DNA of 64,000 nt, from the NCBI GenBank assembly GCA_021823325.1, contig JAKAOG010000003.1, forward strand, positions 62,001 to 126,000. The letters are read 5' to 3'. Numbering within the stretch: the stretch's first letter is position 1; every line of letters begins with the position of its first letter. Positions 23,155 to 31,865 of this stretch are shown piece by piece. The notes beneath the pieces were generated by a model. That model made no database searches. It was not told the DNA's origin and saw only the letters and a list, made by a program, of their open reading frames with translations. This DNA is from an archaeon. Lineage in GTDB: Archaea > Thermoproteota > Nitrososphaeria > Nitrososphaerales > Gagatemarchaeaceae. The position numbers were made by a program, and so were the translations under genes.

Positions 23155-24800
23155 AGCCTAACCAGCCCCGTCGATGGGACCCGCTCGGCAGGGCGGCAAG
23201 CTGGAGGTCAGGGCGCTTCGCCCTGCTTCTGAAGCGCTCCGGCAGGATCGGCAACCCTGTCGCGCTCGCCCGCCGGTCGGTTTCCGGGGGGGTGAAGGGC
23301 GCGGTGGTGGCGGTCCCTGTCGCCGTCCTGGGAGCCGCATATTCTCCTTGGGCGCTGCTCCTGCTGCTCGCCCCGGCCGTGCTCTTCTTCCTCCCCGAGG
23401 TGAAGCTGAGGGACGAGGTTGCGGCGAGGCAGGAGGGGGTGGAGCGGGAGCTCCCGTTCTTTTCGGTGCTCGTGGGGGTCCTCGGCGGCGCGGGGGTCCC
23501 GCTCTACACCGTGCTGACCGACATGGCGGGGAGCGAGGTCTTCCCAAGCCTGCGCAAGGAGGCGGCGCTGGTGAAGCGGGACGTGGGGATATTCGGGATG
23601 AACCCGAACGAGTCGTTCGAACGGATCGCGGCCAACCACCCCTCGAAGAGGTTCAGCGGGTTTCTCCTGGGATACACGAGCAAGGCGAGGAGCGGGGGAG
23701 ACGTCCCGGCGTACCTCTCGGCGGAGAGCGGCACGTTCCTCAGGGAGCTGGAAGACAGCTGGATCAGGTACGTGGCCAGGGTCGGGATAGTCGGGAGCAT
23801 GATGGTGACGGTCTTTGGAGTGGTGCCGCTGCTCCTGATGGTGGTCGGGGTCTTCTCCCCCGGGTTCTCGGTCTTCGGACTGGCAGCGTTCACAGGGGTC
23901 GGAGTCCCCCTCTTCACCCTCGCCCTGCTGTACATGACGTCGAGGATGCAGCCTGCAGGCGAAGTCCCGCCAAGAGGACGGGCGCCGAGGGCCCTCGCTC
24001 TGGCGCTCCCAGGGGCGGCGGCAGGGGTCCTCCTCGGGCAGGCGTGGGCGGCGGCGGCCGGTTCTCTCTTCGCGTTCTTCGTAGTCTACGGGGTCTCGAT
24101 ACGGGGGCAGCTCGCCGAGACCAGGGCGATGGACGAAGGGGTGTCGCGGTTCCTCAGGGACATGCTGGAGTACAAGAGGCAGGACTACGACCTGGCGAGG
24201 GCGACCATCGCCATCGAAGCCCAAGGGGGGTATGACCCGAGGTTCGGGAGGGTGCTGGCCAAGATAGCCACCAGGCTCAAGGCCGGGGTCCCGCTGGACG
24301 AGGTGAAGTTCGAGGGGAGGAGCAGGGTGGGAAAGCTCGCTTTCCTCCTTCTCGGCGAAATGAGCAGGTCCGGCGGAGGGACGGTGGACACCATGTTCCA
24401 GGTCTCGAACTTCGCCGACAGGATGATACAGATGAGGAAGAACGCGGCAGCGGAGATGAAGCCGTACCTCGTCCTCTCGTACATATCGCCGCTCCTGCTC
24501 GCCTTCGGGGTCGCCTTCGTCAGCGGGGTGCTCGACACGCTCAGGCAGGCGAGACCCGCGTTCGAGGGAGTCCACCTGGCCGGCCTGCAGGTGGGGGCCG
24601 TCCCTCCTGGGCTTACGGAGATATCTGAGCTCCTCATCGTGGTGTCCGCCGCGTCGCTCGGGCTCATAGGCGCGAAGATCACAGATTTCACGGTGAAGAA
24701 CACCGTCAGGGCGGCGGTGAACGTCGCCCTAGCTGTGGGGGCGGTCGCCCTGATGCAGGGGCTGAGCTCACATTCCCTCCCGGGACTTCTCCTCCGCTGA
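23151..24800 (+). CDS. Pilus/secretion membrane platform protein (TadC/ArlJ/GspF family)
   Basis: This 549-residue integral membrane protein has two T2SSF-type cytoplasmic domains (about 90-200 and 330-450) interleaved with hydrophobic helices, as in archaeal TadC/FlaJ. The first domain has ELPFFSVLVGVLGGAGVPLY and the second RDMLEYKRQDYDLARATIAI. TTG 23151 overlaps the ATPase stop (TTGA) and is preferred over a long upstream frame inside the ATPase gene. It should anchor the ATPase and extract pilins from the membrane. Confidence 0.88.
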   Translation: MKPNQPRRWDPLGRAASWRSGRFALLLKRSGRIGNPVALARRSVSGGVKGAVVAVPVAVLGAAYSPWALLLLLAPAVLFFLPEVKLRDEVAARQEGVERELPFFSVLVGVLGGAGVPLYTVLTDMAGSEVFPSLRKEAALVKRDVGIFGMNPNESFERIAANHPSKRFSGFLLGYTSKARSGGDVPAYLSAESGTFLRELEDSWIRYVARVGIVGSMMVTVFGVVPLLLMVVGVFSPGFSVFGLAAFTGVGVPLFTLALLYMTSRMQPAGEVPPRGRAPRALALALPGAAAGVLLGQAWAAAAGSLFAFFVVYGVSIRGQLAETRAMDEGVSRFLRDMLEYKRQDYDLARATIAIEAQGGYDPRFGRVLAKIATRLKAGVPLDEVKFEGRSRVGKLAFLLLGEMSRSGGGTVDTMFQVSNFADRMIQMRKNAAAEMKPYLVLSYISPLLLAFGVAFVSGVLDTLRQARPAFEGVHLAGLQVGAVPPGLTEISELLIVVSAASLGLIGAKITDFTVKNTVRAAVNVALAVGAVALMQGLSSHSLPGLLLR

Positions 24801-24815
24801 AGAGCGGAGTTGGGC

Positions 24816-24823
24816 GTTAAAAG
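24816..24823 (+). promoter_or_regulatory. TATA box of pilin 1
   Basis: GTTAAAAG is centred 26 nt before ATG 24845. It gives the structural pilins their own promoter downstream of the assembly genes. Confidence 0.55.
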
Positions 24824-24844
24824 CGCCTGAGCGGTTGGGCCCCG

Positions 24845-25399
24845 ATGAAAATCGCAAGGCGGAGGACAGCCATCTCTCAGTCGCTGGACCTCTTCATCAT
24901 AATCGCAGCGGTGCTCGGCGTAGGAGGAGTCGTCACCGCCTCGATCTACAACCTCGTCAGCAGCGCGACCACCAACTCCAGCATATCGATCGTCAGCGCC
25001 TCTTTCAAAGCCGGCTCTGGCTCAACATCGTCTCCCGTAGCAATCAGCATCAGCGTAAAGAACAGCGGCGGAAGCCCCATAGACTGCTCCAGCACCACGT
25101 CGTGTGAAGTCATCCTCGCAGGGACTAGCACCGGGTCGACGGCGGCCACGTGCACCCTGCCGTGCACTCTCACGTCTGGGGGCGACCTCATCTGGGGGCT
25201 CGCAAGCACCTCCGGGCCGCTGACCTTCGTATTGACCACGGCTCCTGCCGACCTGCAGTCGGGTGCGCAGACATCGCTCGTCCTCAGCGGCCCCCTCGCC
25301 GCGGGGACCTCGCCAACGTTCTGGGGCCCTGGAGCCCCGGTCACAGTCAACGTCCTCTTCGGCTCGGCCTCCGCCCAGGTCACCGTGATCTCTGGTTAG
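24845..25399 (+). CDS. Type IV pilin-like protein 1
   Basis: The 184-residue protein begins with a class III-type leader: basic MKIARRRTA, then the hydrophobic stretch LDLFIIIAAVLGVGGVVTAS that forms the pilin core helix. The secreted part is Ser/Thr/Gly-rich beta sequence with two Cys pairs (DCSSTTSC and CTLPC) that could make disulfides. Cleavage is expected near the start of the hydrophobic helix by an archaeal prepilin peptidase. It has its own promoter and precedes three further pilin-like genes. Confidence 0.8.
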   Translation: MKIARRRTAISQSLDLFIIIAAVLGVGGVVTASIYNLVSSATTNSSISIVSASFKAGSGSTSSPVAISISVKNSGGSPIDCSSTTSCEVILAGTSTGSTAATCTLPCTLTSGGDLIWGLASTSGPLTFVLTTAPADLQSGAQTSLVLSGPLAAGTSPTFWGPGAPVTVNVLFGSASAQVTVISG

Positions 25400-25411
25400 G
25401 GGGCCGGGACG

Positions 25412-25891
25412 ACGGCCCTCTCCCGCCTTTTTCGCCGCAGGGAAGACAGACGCGCGGTCAGCGAGCTCTACGCGGCGGTTCTCATGATGGTGGTGACACT
25501 CTCGCTGGGGAGCGCGGTCGTGGCCGCAGCCACCGCCGAATTCGGGGTCGCATCGAGCTCTGACTCACTCGGGGCTTCGCTAAGCCAGGCTTCGGCGGGG
25601 ACCCAGCTGTCCCTCGTCTACTCCGAAGTCGCGCCCGCCGGCGCATGCCCGACGTATCATGGGACGCAGGAAGGATACGCGCTCGCCTTGGCTGTGTTCG
25701 ACTACGGCTCGGCCTCCTTCGCCCCGTCGGGGCTGGTGGTCAACTCGACGGTGTACCCGGGGCCGCTGCCGACGGACGCTCCTGGGAGCATGGTCGTGTA
25801 CGGCGTGACGCTTTCCGTGTGCAGCCACTCTTCGGGGCTCACCGTGCTCGCGTACGACCCGGCAGGAGCAGAGGTGCAGTTTGAGACTTAG
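25412..25891 (+). CDS. Type IV pilin-like protein 2, apparently ACG-initiated
   Basis: The frame contains a complete prepilin N-terminus, RLFRRREDRRAVSELYAAVL, running into a hydrophobic helix and a secreted domain with two Cys. No ATG, GTG or TTG exists in any frame between the pilin 1 stop (25397-25399) and ATG 25484, which lies inside the hydrophobic helix. ACG codons at 25409 and 25412, in frame after the TAG, are the only plausible near-cognate starts that keep the leader. Starting at 25484 would remove the processing site. Readthrough of the in-frame TAG is a further option. The identity as a pilin is likely; the start is unresolved. Confidence 0.65.
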   Translation, partial: TALSRLFRRREDRRAVSELYAAVLMMVVTLSLGSAVVAAATAEFGVASSSDSLGASLSQASAGTQLSLVYSEVAPAGACPTYHGTQEGYALALAVFDYGSASFAPSGLVVNSTVYPGPLPTDAPGSMVVYGVTLSVCSHSSGLTVLAYDPAGAEVQFET

Positions 25892-26381
25892 CCGGCGGCG
25901 AGGGGTGTCGGTCTATCTCGAGGTGTTCATCCTGATAGGAGTGGCGATCGGGGGGTCGGCGGTCGTGTACGGGGCGGCGTCGAGATACGTCGGCGCCCTC
26001 TCCGGCCCGTCGGTGACCGTCGCCGCGGCTTCGATAAGGCAGGGCTCCTACTCGGCGGTAGAAAGCGTCACCGTCGACGGCTCCGCAGACGGGCAGGCCG
26101 GGACGCTCGTCATCTCCACCTCCGGCGCTCCGACGGCGGCATCGTACTGCTACTCCGTGATGGACCCCTACACCGGGGCGGTGTCGACGTCGACCTGCCC
26201 CTCGATGTCGTCCGACCCTGCCACGGTCTCGATACCTGTCCCTGCCCAGGGGTGGACGGGGGTGCTCGTCCAGCTGATAGTCACAGGGGGAGGGTTCGCG
26301 CTCGGAAGCGGCCACCTGGTGACCGTCACCGCTTCCGAAGGCGCACAGGCGACGGCCGAGGTCCAGGTCGTCCCGGCATAG
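25881..26381 (+). CDS. Type IV pilin-like protein 3
   Basis: The 166-residue protein has a basic leader MRLSRRRGVS and a hydrophobic helix VYLEVFILIGVAIGGSAVVY. A beta-rich Ser/Thr/Val domain with one Cys pair follows. TTG 25881 lies inside the end of pilin 2, so translation is coupled. Sequence outside the leader shares little with pilins 1 and 2, as expected for minor pilins of one locus. Confidence 0.78.
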   Translation: MRLSRRRGVSVYLEVFILIGVAIGGSAVVYGAASRYVGALSGPSVTVAAASIRQGSYSAVESVTVDGSADGQAGTLVISTSGAPTAASYCYSVMDPYTGAVSTSTCPSMSSDPATVSIPVPAQGWTGVLVQLIVTGGGFALGSGHLVTVTASEGAQATAEVQVVPA

Positions 26382-26390
26382 GCGAGTTCG

Positions 26391-27710
26391 ATGGAAGTCC
26401 AGAAGCGCAGAGGGGTCGCGTCGATAGTCGGGACAGTTATCTTCGTTGTAGTCTTCATGCTCGCGCTGGGTTCGCTCGCGTACGCGTCAGGGCTGCAGGC
26501 GCAGGCTTCGCAGGCCGAGGCCCAGGCGCAGACCGTCGCCGCACAGAAGGGCTCGGAGGTGCTCACTTTCTCGACTACAGGCTCCGGGGTGCAGGCAGAC
26601 AACGGAGGGGCGTACTCGGTGTCGGTCAACCACTTGGTGCTGCGGTTCGCAAACGGGACGGTCTATGCGCTCCCTGCCGTCGCGGTGATCCCCTCCGGTG
26701 GCGAGGTCGGCGTCCTCTCACTGGTCCCCTCCGGGGTCTGCTCGCCTGGGACGGCGACGTGCGTTTCGAAGTATGACTCGATAATCTCGGGAGCGGCCCC
26801 CGGCTCTTCGGTCGGACTCGTGACCGGGCTGGGGAACGTGTTCTGGTACTCGGCGAGCTCGTCCCAGGGCGGATGGACGGAGGTCACGATCGCGGCGTCG
26901 GCCCTCTGGAGCGTCCCGTCCGGGGCGGCCTCGGTCTACGTGGTCTGCGTAGGCGGCGGAGGAGGCGGGGGAGGGAGCGGAGGAGCCACGGACGGCGGCG
27001 GCGTAGCAGGTTCAGGAGGGAGCGGAGGGGGCGGCGTCGGGAGCCTGGCCCAGGGGTTCGTCGACCTGGCCGGGGCGTCTTCGGTCCAGGTGACGATAGG
27101 CGCGGGAGGGTCAGCAGGGACGGGAGGAAGCGCGACGACTTCGGGAGGGGCGGGAGGCACGGGGGGGTCGAGCAGTTTCGGGACTTTCCTGGCCTGCGCA
27201 GGAGGGGAGGGAGGAGGGGGGAGCCTCTACAACTACAACGGGGCGGGGGGAAGCTCCTGCTCCCTGGGTTCGGGCCCCGCGGGGGGCGCAGGAGGCGGGG
27301 TCCCGGGAGGGTTTTCCTCTGTCACGGGGACGGCTGCCGACGCGCTGCAGGCAACCGAGTACGGCGGAGGCGGAGGGGGCGGGGGGACCTTCTCGACCCC
27401 TGCGGGTTCAGGGAGCCCCAGCGACTCGCTGACGTCGGGCGCCCTTTTCACGGGGCTCCCGGGAGCGTCAGGGAACTGCGCCATGGGAGGCGGCGGAGGG
27501 TCCGCCTCGCCCTTCGCTGACGGCGGGACAGGGGGTGCGGGGGCTACAGGGTGCAGTTCCGGGGGCCAGGGAGGGAGCGCGCGCCCCAACACAGGAGCAG
27601 GGGGCGGTGGGGCCGGAGGGTCGTATTCGACGTCCCTGTCCTGCGGTGGGAGGAGTGGCCAGCCGGGCGGCTCCGGGGGGTCCGGGGTCGTGGTCGTGTA
27701 CTATCAGTAG
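26391..27710 (+). CDS. Large pilin-like protein with glycine-rich adhesin-type domain
   Basis: This 439-residue protein has a pilin leader (MEVQKRRGVASIVG) and hydrophobic helix TVIFVVVFMLALGSLAYASG, a middle beta domain to about residue 175, and then about 260 residues dominated by Gly runs (SVYVVCVGGGGGGGGSGG and similar) with scattered Cys, ending SGVVVVYYQ. The Gly-rich part resembles the glycine-rich domains at the tips of phage tail fibres and bacterial surface proteins, which form polyglycine-II-like bundles. A tip adhesin of the pilus is the likely role. It is the last gene of the locus. Confidence 0.75.
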   Translation: MEVQKRRGVASIVGTVIFVVVFMLALGSLAYASGLQAQASQAEAQAQTVAAQKGSEVLTFSTTGSGVQADNGGAYSVSVNHLVLRFANGTVYALPAVAVIPSGGEVGVLSLVPSGVCSPGTATCVSKYDSIISGAAPGSSVGLVTGLGNVFWYSASSSQGGWTEVTIAASALWSVPSGAASVYVVCVGGGGGGGGSGGATDGGGVAGSGGSGGGGVGSLAQGFVDLAGASSVQVTIGAGGSAGTGGSATTSGGAGGTGGSSSFGTFLACAGGEGGGGSLYNYNGAGGSSCSLGSGPAGGAGGGVPGGFSSVTGTAADALQATEYGGGGGGGGTFSTPAGSGSPSDSLTSGALFTGLPGASGNCAMGGGGGSASPFADGGTGGAGATGCSSGGQGGSARPNTGAGGGGAGGSYSTSLSCGGRSGQPGGSGGSGVVVVYYQ

Positions 27711-29185
27711 AGCCCCTGCTTGGGAGAGGGCGGCACCTCCAGGGCGTCTGAGAAGAAGCGCCTGGTCAGCCCCGTGGCGGGGGAGTCGAACGGGTCGACG
27801 TTCACGACCACCGGCAGGTTCCTCACGGCGTAACCGAGGAGAAGGCACATCCTCGGCGGGAGGGTCCTGACTATCGCCTTCACCGTGTCAGAGTCGGCCA
27901 TGGACGCCTGCGAGACCATCGTGAGGTCCGAGTCGTTGCTGAAGTTGTAGAGGAAGATGTTGTCCACCTGGCGGTATATCTTCTGGTCTATGGCGTCGGG
28001 CTGGTTGGTGACGAAGACCGTGAACACGCCGAAGTGGCGCATCCTGGTGATGAGGTCTTCCCAGTAGGTGTCCCGGAGGTACAGGTGCGCCTCCTCTGCG
28101 AAAAGGAAGACGGGGGGTATCTTCCGCCTCTCGAGGAGCTCCACCAGTTTCGACAGCATCAGCTCGACCACCATCTTCCTGTTGAGGGGGGAGACCCCGC
28201 TGAGCGATATCACCAGGGCGCCCCCCGACCTGTTGAGGGTGAAGAAGTCCTGGAGGTCGAACTGCTGATGAGGGGAGTCGGTGAAGAGACCGCTTGCCGC
28301 GAGGGTGTGGTATCTCGCGAACAGCGCGTCCCTGACGAACTCGTTGCACCTCCACATCTGAATCGCCGTCTCCAGGCTCGCCAGCGACAGCTCGTCCCTG
28401 TTGTCGAGCTGCTCCCATATCTTCACGAACTCCCTGAGGGAAGTCCCCGGCATGTCGAGGGAGTGTGAGAGCAGGTTGGAGATGGGCCTGATCCCCACCG
28501 ACGACAGGGAGAACTTCAGGTCCCGCCCAGGGCGCATTACCTTCACCTTGCGCGCCTGGTCGGTCTCCGACCCGTCCCTTCTGTGGCCGACAGTCCCGTA
28601 CTCGTCGTTCAGGTCGAAGACCACGGCGTAAGCCCTGTTCTCGATGAGCCCCCTTAGGAGGATCTTCGCCATGTGCGACTTGCCCGACTCCTTCCGCCCG
28701 GTGATCACGGTGATCCGCCCATCGAGGGCTTCTGCCGGTATCGCGAACGACGACTCCGAGTCCACCGTCCCGAGGCGTATGTCCCGCACCCCTAGCGGCT
28801 CCACCGTCCCGGCGAGGTCTTCTATCAGGAGCCGCGTGACCGTCGAGCTCGTCCTCGACGGCATCCAGTTCGCGCGCGGGGTGAGCTTCCCCCCGGCCAC
28901 CGTCCCCCTCGCCTTGCAGAGGAGTATCCTCATGTCTCGGACGAGGGTCGAAATCGTCGCGAGCTCGGTGGGGTCGGAAGTCACCCCGGAGGCCGACGCG
29001 GAAAGCACCTCTTCCCTGGCGATCTCCTCTTCGATCCCCTCGACGTCGAGGTACCTCTCGTCATACACCTGCATGACGAGGCTCCTCTGGGGCTCGGCGG
29101 CCATGAGGTAGTCCCCCACGTGCACCTGCTCCCTAGGAGAGGCTATCACGAGGATGTCGTCCGACTCCTTCTTGAGTATCTTCAA
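27704..29185 (-). CDS. herA: HerA-type DNA translocase ATPase
   Basis: HerA is a hexameric FtsK-like motor that works with the nuclease NurA in DNA end resection. The 493-residue protein has an N-terminal HAS-barrel-like region, Walker A TGRKESGKS (162-170), Walker B PPVFLFAEEAHLYL (358-371) and the sensor region FVTNQPDAIDQKIYRQVDNI. It starts one base after the nurA stop, so the two are co-translated. Mre11 and Rad50, often adjacent in other archaea, are not in the window. It overlaps the convergent pilin gene by 7 nt. Confidence 0.88.
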   Translation of the reverse strand: MKILKKESDDILVIASPREQVHVGDYLMAAEPQRSLVMQVYDERYLDVEGIEEEIAREEVLSASASGVTSDPTELATISTLVRDMRILLCKARGTVAGGKLTPRANWMPSRTSSTVTRLLIEDLAGTVEPLGVRDIRLGTVDSESSFAIPAEALDGRITVITGRKESGKSHMAKILLRGLIENRAYAVVFDLNDEYGTVGHRRDGSETDQARKVKVMRPGRDLKFSLSSVGIRPISNLLSHSLDMPGTSLREFVKIWEQLDNRDELSLASLETAIQMWRCNEFVRDALFARYHTLAASGLFTDSPHQQFDLQDFFTLNRSGGALVISLSGVSPLNRKMVVELMLSKLVELLERRKIPPVFLFAEEAHLYLRDTYWEDLITRMRHFGVFTVFVTNQPDAIDQKIYRQVDNIFLYNFSNDSDLTMVSQASMADSDTVKAIVRTLPPRMCLLLGYAVRNLPVVVNVDPFDSPATGLTRRFFSDALEVPPSPKQGLY

Positions 29186-29186
29186 C

Positions 29187-30191
29187 CTAGGCTCCTCCCC
29201 TGAAGCTCCCCAGCGCGATCTTCCTCAGAGGGAAGGTCTGCAGCCTGCGGACCCCGAACCTCTTGGATACGAACGCCTTCAGCGCCTGGTCGTCCGCCTT
29301 TGAGAAGATGGAGAGGTGGTGCGCCACCTTCAGGGAGTCCGGATAGCCTGACGCGAAGGCGTCGTTCCAGGCTATCCTTCCGAGGACCGTCTCCGCCTGC
29401 TCCGGGGACGACACGTCCAGCCTGAACACCAGCCCGTCAGGGGTGAACTTCGCAAGCACCGTCGTGCAGGCACCCCTGCTGAGGACGTGATAAGAGGGGA
29501 CGGGCGACTTTGACAGCGACGCCATGGCGTCCTCAGAAAGTATCAGGTTGCTCGACTTTGAGAACCCGACCATCGTCCGCCCTCCGCTCCCCCTCCTCGA
29601 CATGGAAGACCCGAACTGCCCCATCGGGTGCTTGAGCGACCCGTCGGCCATGACTATCATGCTCCCGTCCCCGGACGACAGCGCCTCGATCACCCTCCGC
29701 TCCACCGTGTTCCTGATGAACCGCTCCGCGACCGCGTGGTCGGAGAGGAGGAGGTCCAGCTCTGAAGAAGGCATGTGCGGGACCAGCCCGCTCAGCCCCG
29801 CAGATGTCGCGTAGACCAGTATGGGTCCGAGCCTGAAGAAACGTTTCAGCGCGCCCTCGTAAGATATGCCGACCGCCGTCCTGGCGGCGTAGAGCGCGCC
29901 CTGCGACGTCTCTCCTACGAGCACGCACGTCGAGTCGACGGACGCGACTGGTCGCCCTTCTTTGATAGGAACTATGCACCCAGGGACCAGGCTCGCGTCT
30001 GTCGTCTCGAAGTACGGATAGAGCTCCCTGCCGTAGCTGCTGAAGATGAACGGCTTTCCTGAGAGCTCCTTCTCGGCGCTCTCTGCCAGTTCGGCGAAGG
30101 CCTCTTCGAACTCCTTTGCAAGGGAGTCGAGGAAGGAAAGCTGTCCGTCCTGCAGCGGCGGGAGCGTTGTGATGGCCATCTTGCGCATCAT
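29187..30191 (-). CDS. nurA: NurA-domain nuclease
   Basis: The 334-residue protein has the RNase H-like NurA core: metal ligands D86 in VASVDST and D183 in IVMADGSL, and conserved K212 in VGFSKSS. NurA degrades the 5' strand at DNA breaks when threaded by HerA. The N-terminal 60 residues form a helix that should contact HerA. ATG 30191 is preceded by a minus-strand GCTATATACC near 30209-30218. It is divergent from the first of three small wHTH genes. Confidence 0.85.
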   Translation of the reverse strand: MMRKMAITTLPPLQDGQLSFLDSLAKEFEEAFAELAESAEKELSGKPFIFSSYGRELYPYFETTDASLVPGCIVPIKEGRPVASVDSTCVLVGETSQGALYAARTAVGISYEGALKRFFRLGPILVYATSAGLSGLVPHMPSSELDLLLSDHAVAERFIRNTVERRVIEALSSGDGSMIVMADGSLKHPMGQFGSSMSRRGSGGRTMVGFSKSSNLILSEDAMASLSKSPVPSYHVLSRGACTTVLAKFTPDGLVFRLDVSSPEQAETVLGRIAWNDAFASGYPDSLKVAHHLSIFSKADDQALKAFVSKRFGVRRLQTFPLRKIALGSFRGGA

Positions 30192-30273
30192 GTGCTATAC
30201 AACAGTCGGTATATAGCTATTGCGCAAGAGCAACATGCACAATACATTAAGCTGGGCCGCCCCTCGACGTTCC

Positions 30274-30771
30274 GTGCTGTCGTTGTTCGGCCCCGAAACA
30301 CCGGTCTTGGATTCAAATAAGGGCATCTTGGACAACAAGCGCAACAAGATAGCGTTGTCAGAGAGCGAGAAGCCTAGCGTCACAGTCAGACTCAAGCGCG
30401 GCGCCTGGGAGGTGGAGATCACCACACGCGAAGACAGGGTCCAGCAGGCGGTCGAGAGCGTCCTCGCAGGGATGGCTTCGAAGGAGCCCGTGCTTGTGGA
30501 GCCTCAGGACCAGGGGTCAGGAGAGAGGCGCGGCGAGACCAGCAGGAGCGTCATCACGTCCATGTGGAAAGAAGGGTGGTTCTCGACGCCGCGCTCCCTG
30601 TCTGAGGTGCACGAAGAGATGAGCAGAAGGGGATATCACTACGACAGGACGGCCGTGTCACACACGCTGGTGGACCTGGTCAGGGAGGGGTCGCTGTTCA
30701 GGGACGGGAGCATGAGGAACTACAGATATGTGCAGAAGTACCCCTTCAAGGGACAGCCCGGAACTTCTTAG
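30274..30771 (+). CDS. Winged-helix protein A of the herA-nurA cluster
   Basis: From GTG 30274 the protein has 165 residues. It contains an N-terminal strand-turn-strand unit (VTVRLKRGAWEVEITTRED) with an amphipathic helix, an acidic linker, and a C-terminal winged helix (VITSMWKEGWFSTPRSLSEV then TAVSHTLVDLVREGSLF). The start is placed by a TATA-like ATACATTAAG centred about 27 nt upstream; the open frame itself begins at 30220. The wing domain is closely similar to that of the gene at 31325. The function is unknown; the context suggests a regulator or DNA-binding partner of HerA-NurA. Confidence 0.65.
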   Translation: MLSLFGPETPVLDSNKGILDNKRNKIALSESEKPSVTVRLKRGAWEVEITTREDRVQQAVESVLAGMASKEPVLVEPQDQGSGERRGETSRSVITSMWKEGWFSTPRSLSEVHEEMSRRGYHYDRTAVSHTLVDLVREGSLFRDGSMRNYRYVQKYPFKGQPGTS

Positions 30772-31258
30772 AGAGCTGCTCCGCGAGCCTGTTGGTCCCC
30801 ACCGTGGTGATCCTGTACCTCCCCCCCTGGTCGGTGCCCAACCGCTCCACGTTGGCGGATTTCGTCAGTTCGCTCAGCCTTGAGCTTATCGTCTTCGGGT
30901 AGAGCCCCGTCGCCGCTTCGATGTCCCCTACGCTCATGGCGTCGGTGGGCATCTTGCCGCTCTGGCTCGCGATCCTAGCCGCCACCAGCTGGAGCATTAT
31001 GACGTCCCTGTCGCTGAGCTTCTTGTCCTGGGTCCATACCCGCGGACCTTCTGGGGTGACCCTCACGAAGTCCTTGAACATCTGTATCAGGTCGTTCAGG
31101 GAGTAGTTCACGCTTATGACCCGCGCCAGGTCCATGTTTGGTATCATCTTGGAGATGAACTCGTGGAGGGACCTCATCACGACCTCGGGAGGCCCGGAGA
31201 ACTCTGTCTTGTCTTCACCGTAGCTCACCTGCACCCGAAGCTCTCTCTCGCTCGACAA
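30746..31258 (-). CDS. Winged-helix protein B of the herA-nurA cluster
   Basis: The 170-residue protein has the same N-terminal plan (LRVQVSYGEDKTEFSGPPEV, then a helix), a helical middle (DLIQMFKDFVRVTPEGPRVW) and a C-terminal helix-turn-helix, SVGDIEAATGLYPKTISSRL with a wing ending GGRYRITTVG. It starts at TTG 31258 and overlaps the convergent gene A by 26 nt. It is probably a DNA-binding regulator; the target is unknown. Confidence 0.7.
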   Translation of the reverse strand: MSSERELRVQVSYGEDKTEFSGPPEVVMRSLHEFISKMIPNMDLARVISVNYSLNDLIQMFKDFVRVTPEGPRVWTQDKKLSDRDVIMLQLVAARIASQSGKMPTDAMSVGDIEAATGLYPKTISSRLSELTKSANVERLGTDQGGRYRITTVGTNRLAEQLSKKFRAVP

Positions 31259-31324
31259 AGTTTACCGCACCGCACGGGTCTGTGAACCGCTTAAATCAAT
31301 ATCGCGTGCCCAGGAAGAATCAGG

Positions 31325-31825
31325 CTACTCCTGCTGGGCAGGGGCAAGCTCGCCGAACACCGGCTCTGCGGGCCGGTGCGGAGGAGCCACGTTCAACGCA
31401 GACGTGTAGACGTACTCGCCGTCTTCCGCCTTGAATCGCCTGAGCTTGGTCGCCTTCGCGAGCCTCAGGAGCGCCACCGCCACCGACTGCTTCGGGTAGT
31501 TGAGCCCGTAAGACTGCAAAGCCTCCCTGACATCCGAGAGCTTCCTCTTCTCGCGCCCCCATGGACCGGCGAAGAACTTGCCTATGACGTCTGCGAGAGA
31601 GTCGCCCTTGTCTAACGCGATCACGGGAAAGTCCGCAGAGACAGAGCGCTCCGGAGCTGCCAGAGGCTCCATCGGCCGCTCTCTGACCTCCACGGCGGCC
31701 TCTCTGCCGGCGCGGGGAAGCTTGGACGCAACCTCCGGGATGAGGTCTATCGCCTCTCTGAGGTGCTCCGGGTCTGACTCGACCTCGGCTTCGGCGTTGC
31801 CGAGCTTTACCCTGATCTTCGTCAA
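31325..31825 (-). CDS. Winged-helix protein C of the herA-nurA cluster
   Basis: The 166-residue protein begins TKIRVKLGNAEAEVESDPEH plus helix, has a Pro-rich linker, and a winged helix aligning with protein A (RKLSDVREALQSYGLNYPKQ then LLRLAKATKLRRF, ending EDGEYVYTSAL). The TTG start has a minus-strand TATA-like CTTAAATC (31853-31860) upstream. A and C look like products of duplication. Function unknown. Confidence 0.68.
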   Translation of the reverse strand: MTKIRVKLGNAEAEVESDPEHLREAIDLIPEVASKLPRAGREAAVEVRERPMEPLAAPERSVSADFPVIALDKGDSLADVIGKFFAGPWGREKRKLSDVREALQSYGLNYPKQSVAVALLRLAKATKLRRFKAEDGEYVYTSALNVAPPHRPAEPVFGELAPAQQE

Positions 31826-31865
31826 AGGACAAGGGTTCGGAGCCGCGAAGGTGATTTAAGCTCGA

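Noticed and set aside
23208..24575. 455-codon minus-strand frame opposite the pilus platform gene
   Set aside because: Low-complexity Arg/Glu/Pro/His sequence opposite a recognised TadC/ArlJ-like gene.
25397..25399. Readthrough of the pilin 1 TAG to give a double pilin
   Set aside because: TAG is used as an ordinary stop in many genes here, and pilin 2 has its own complete leader; reinitiation is simpler, though readthrough is not excluded.
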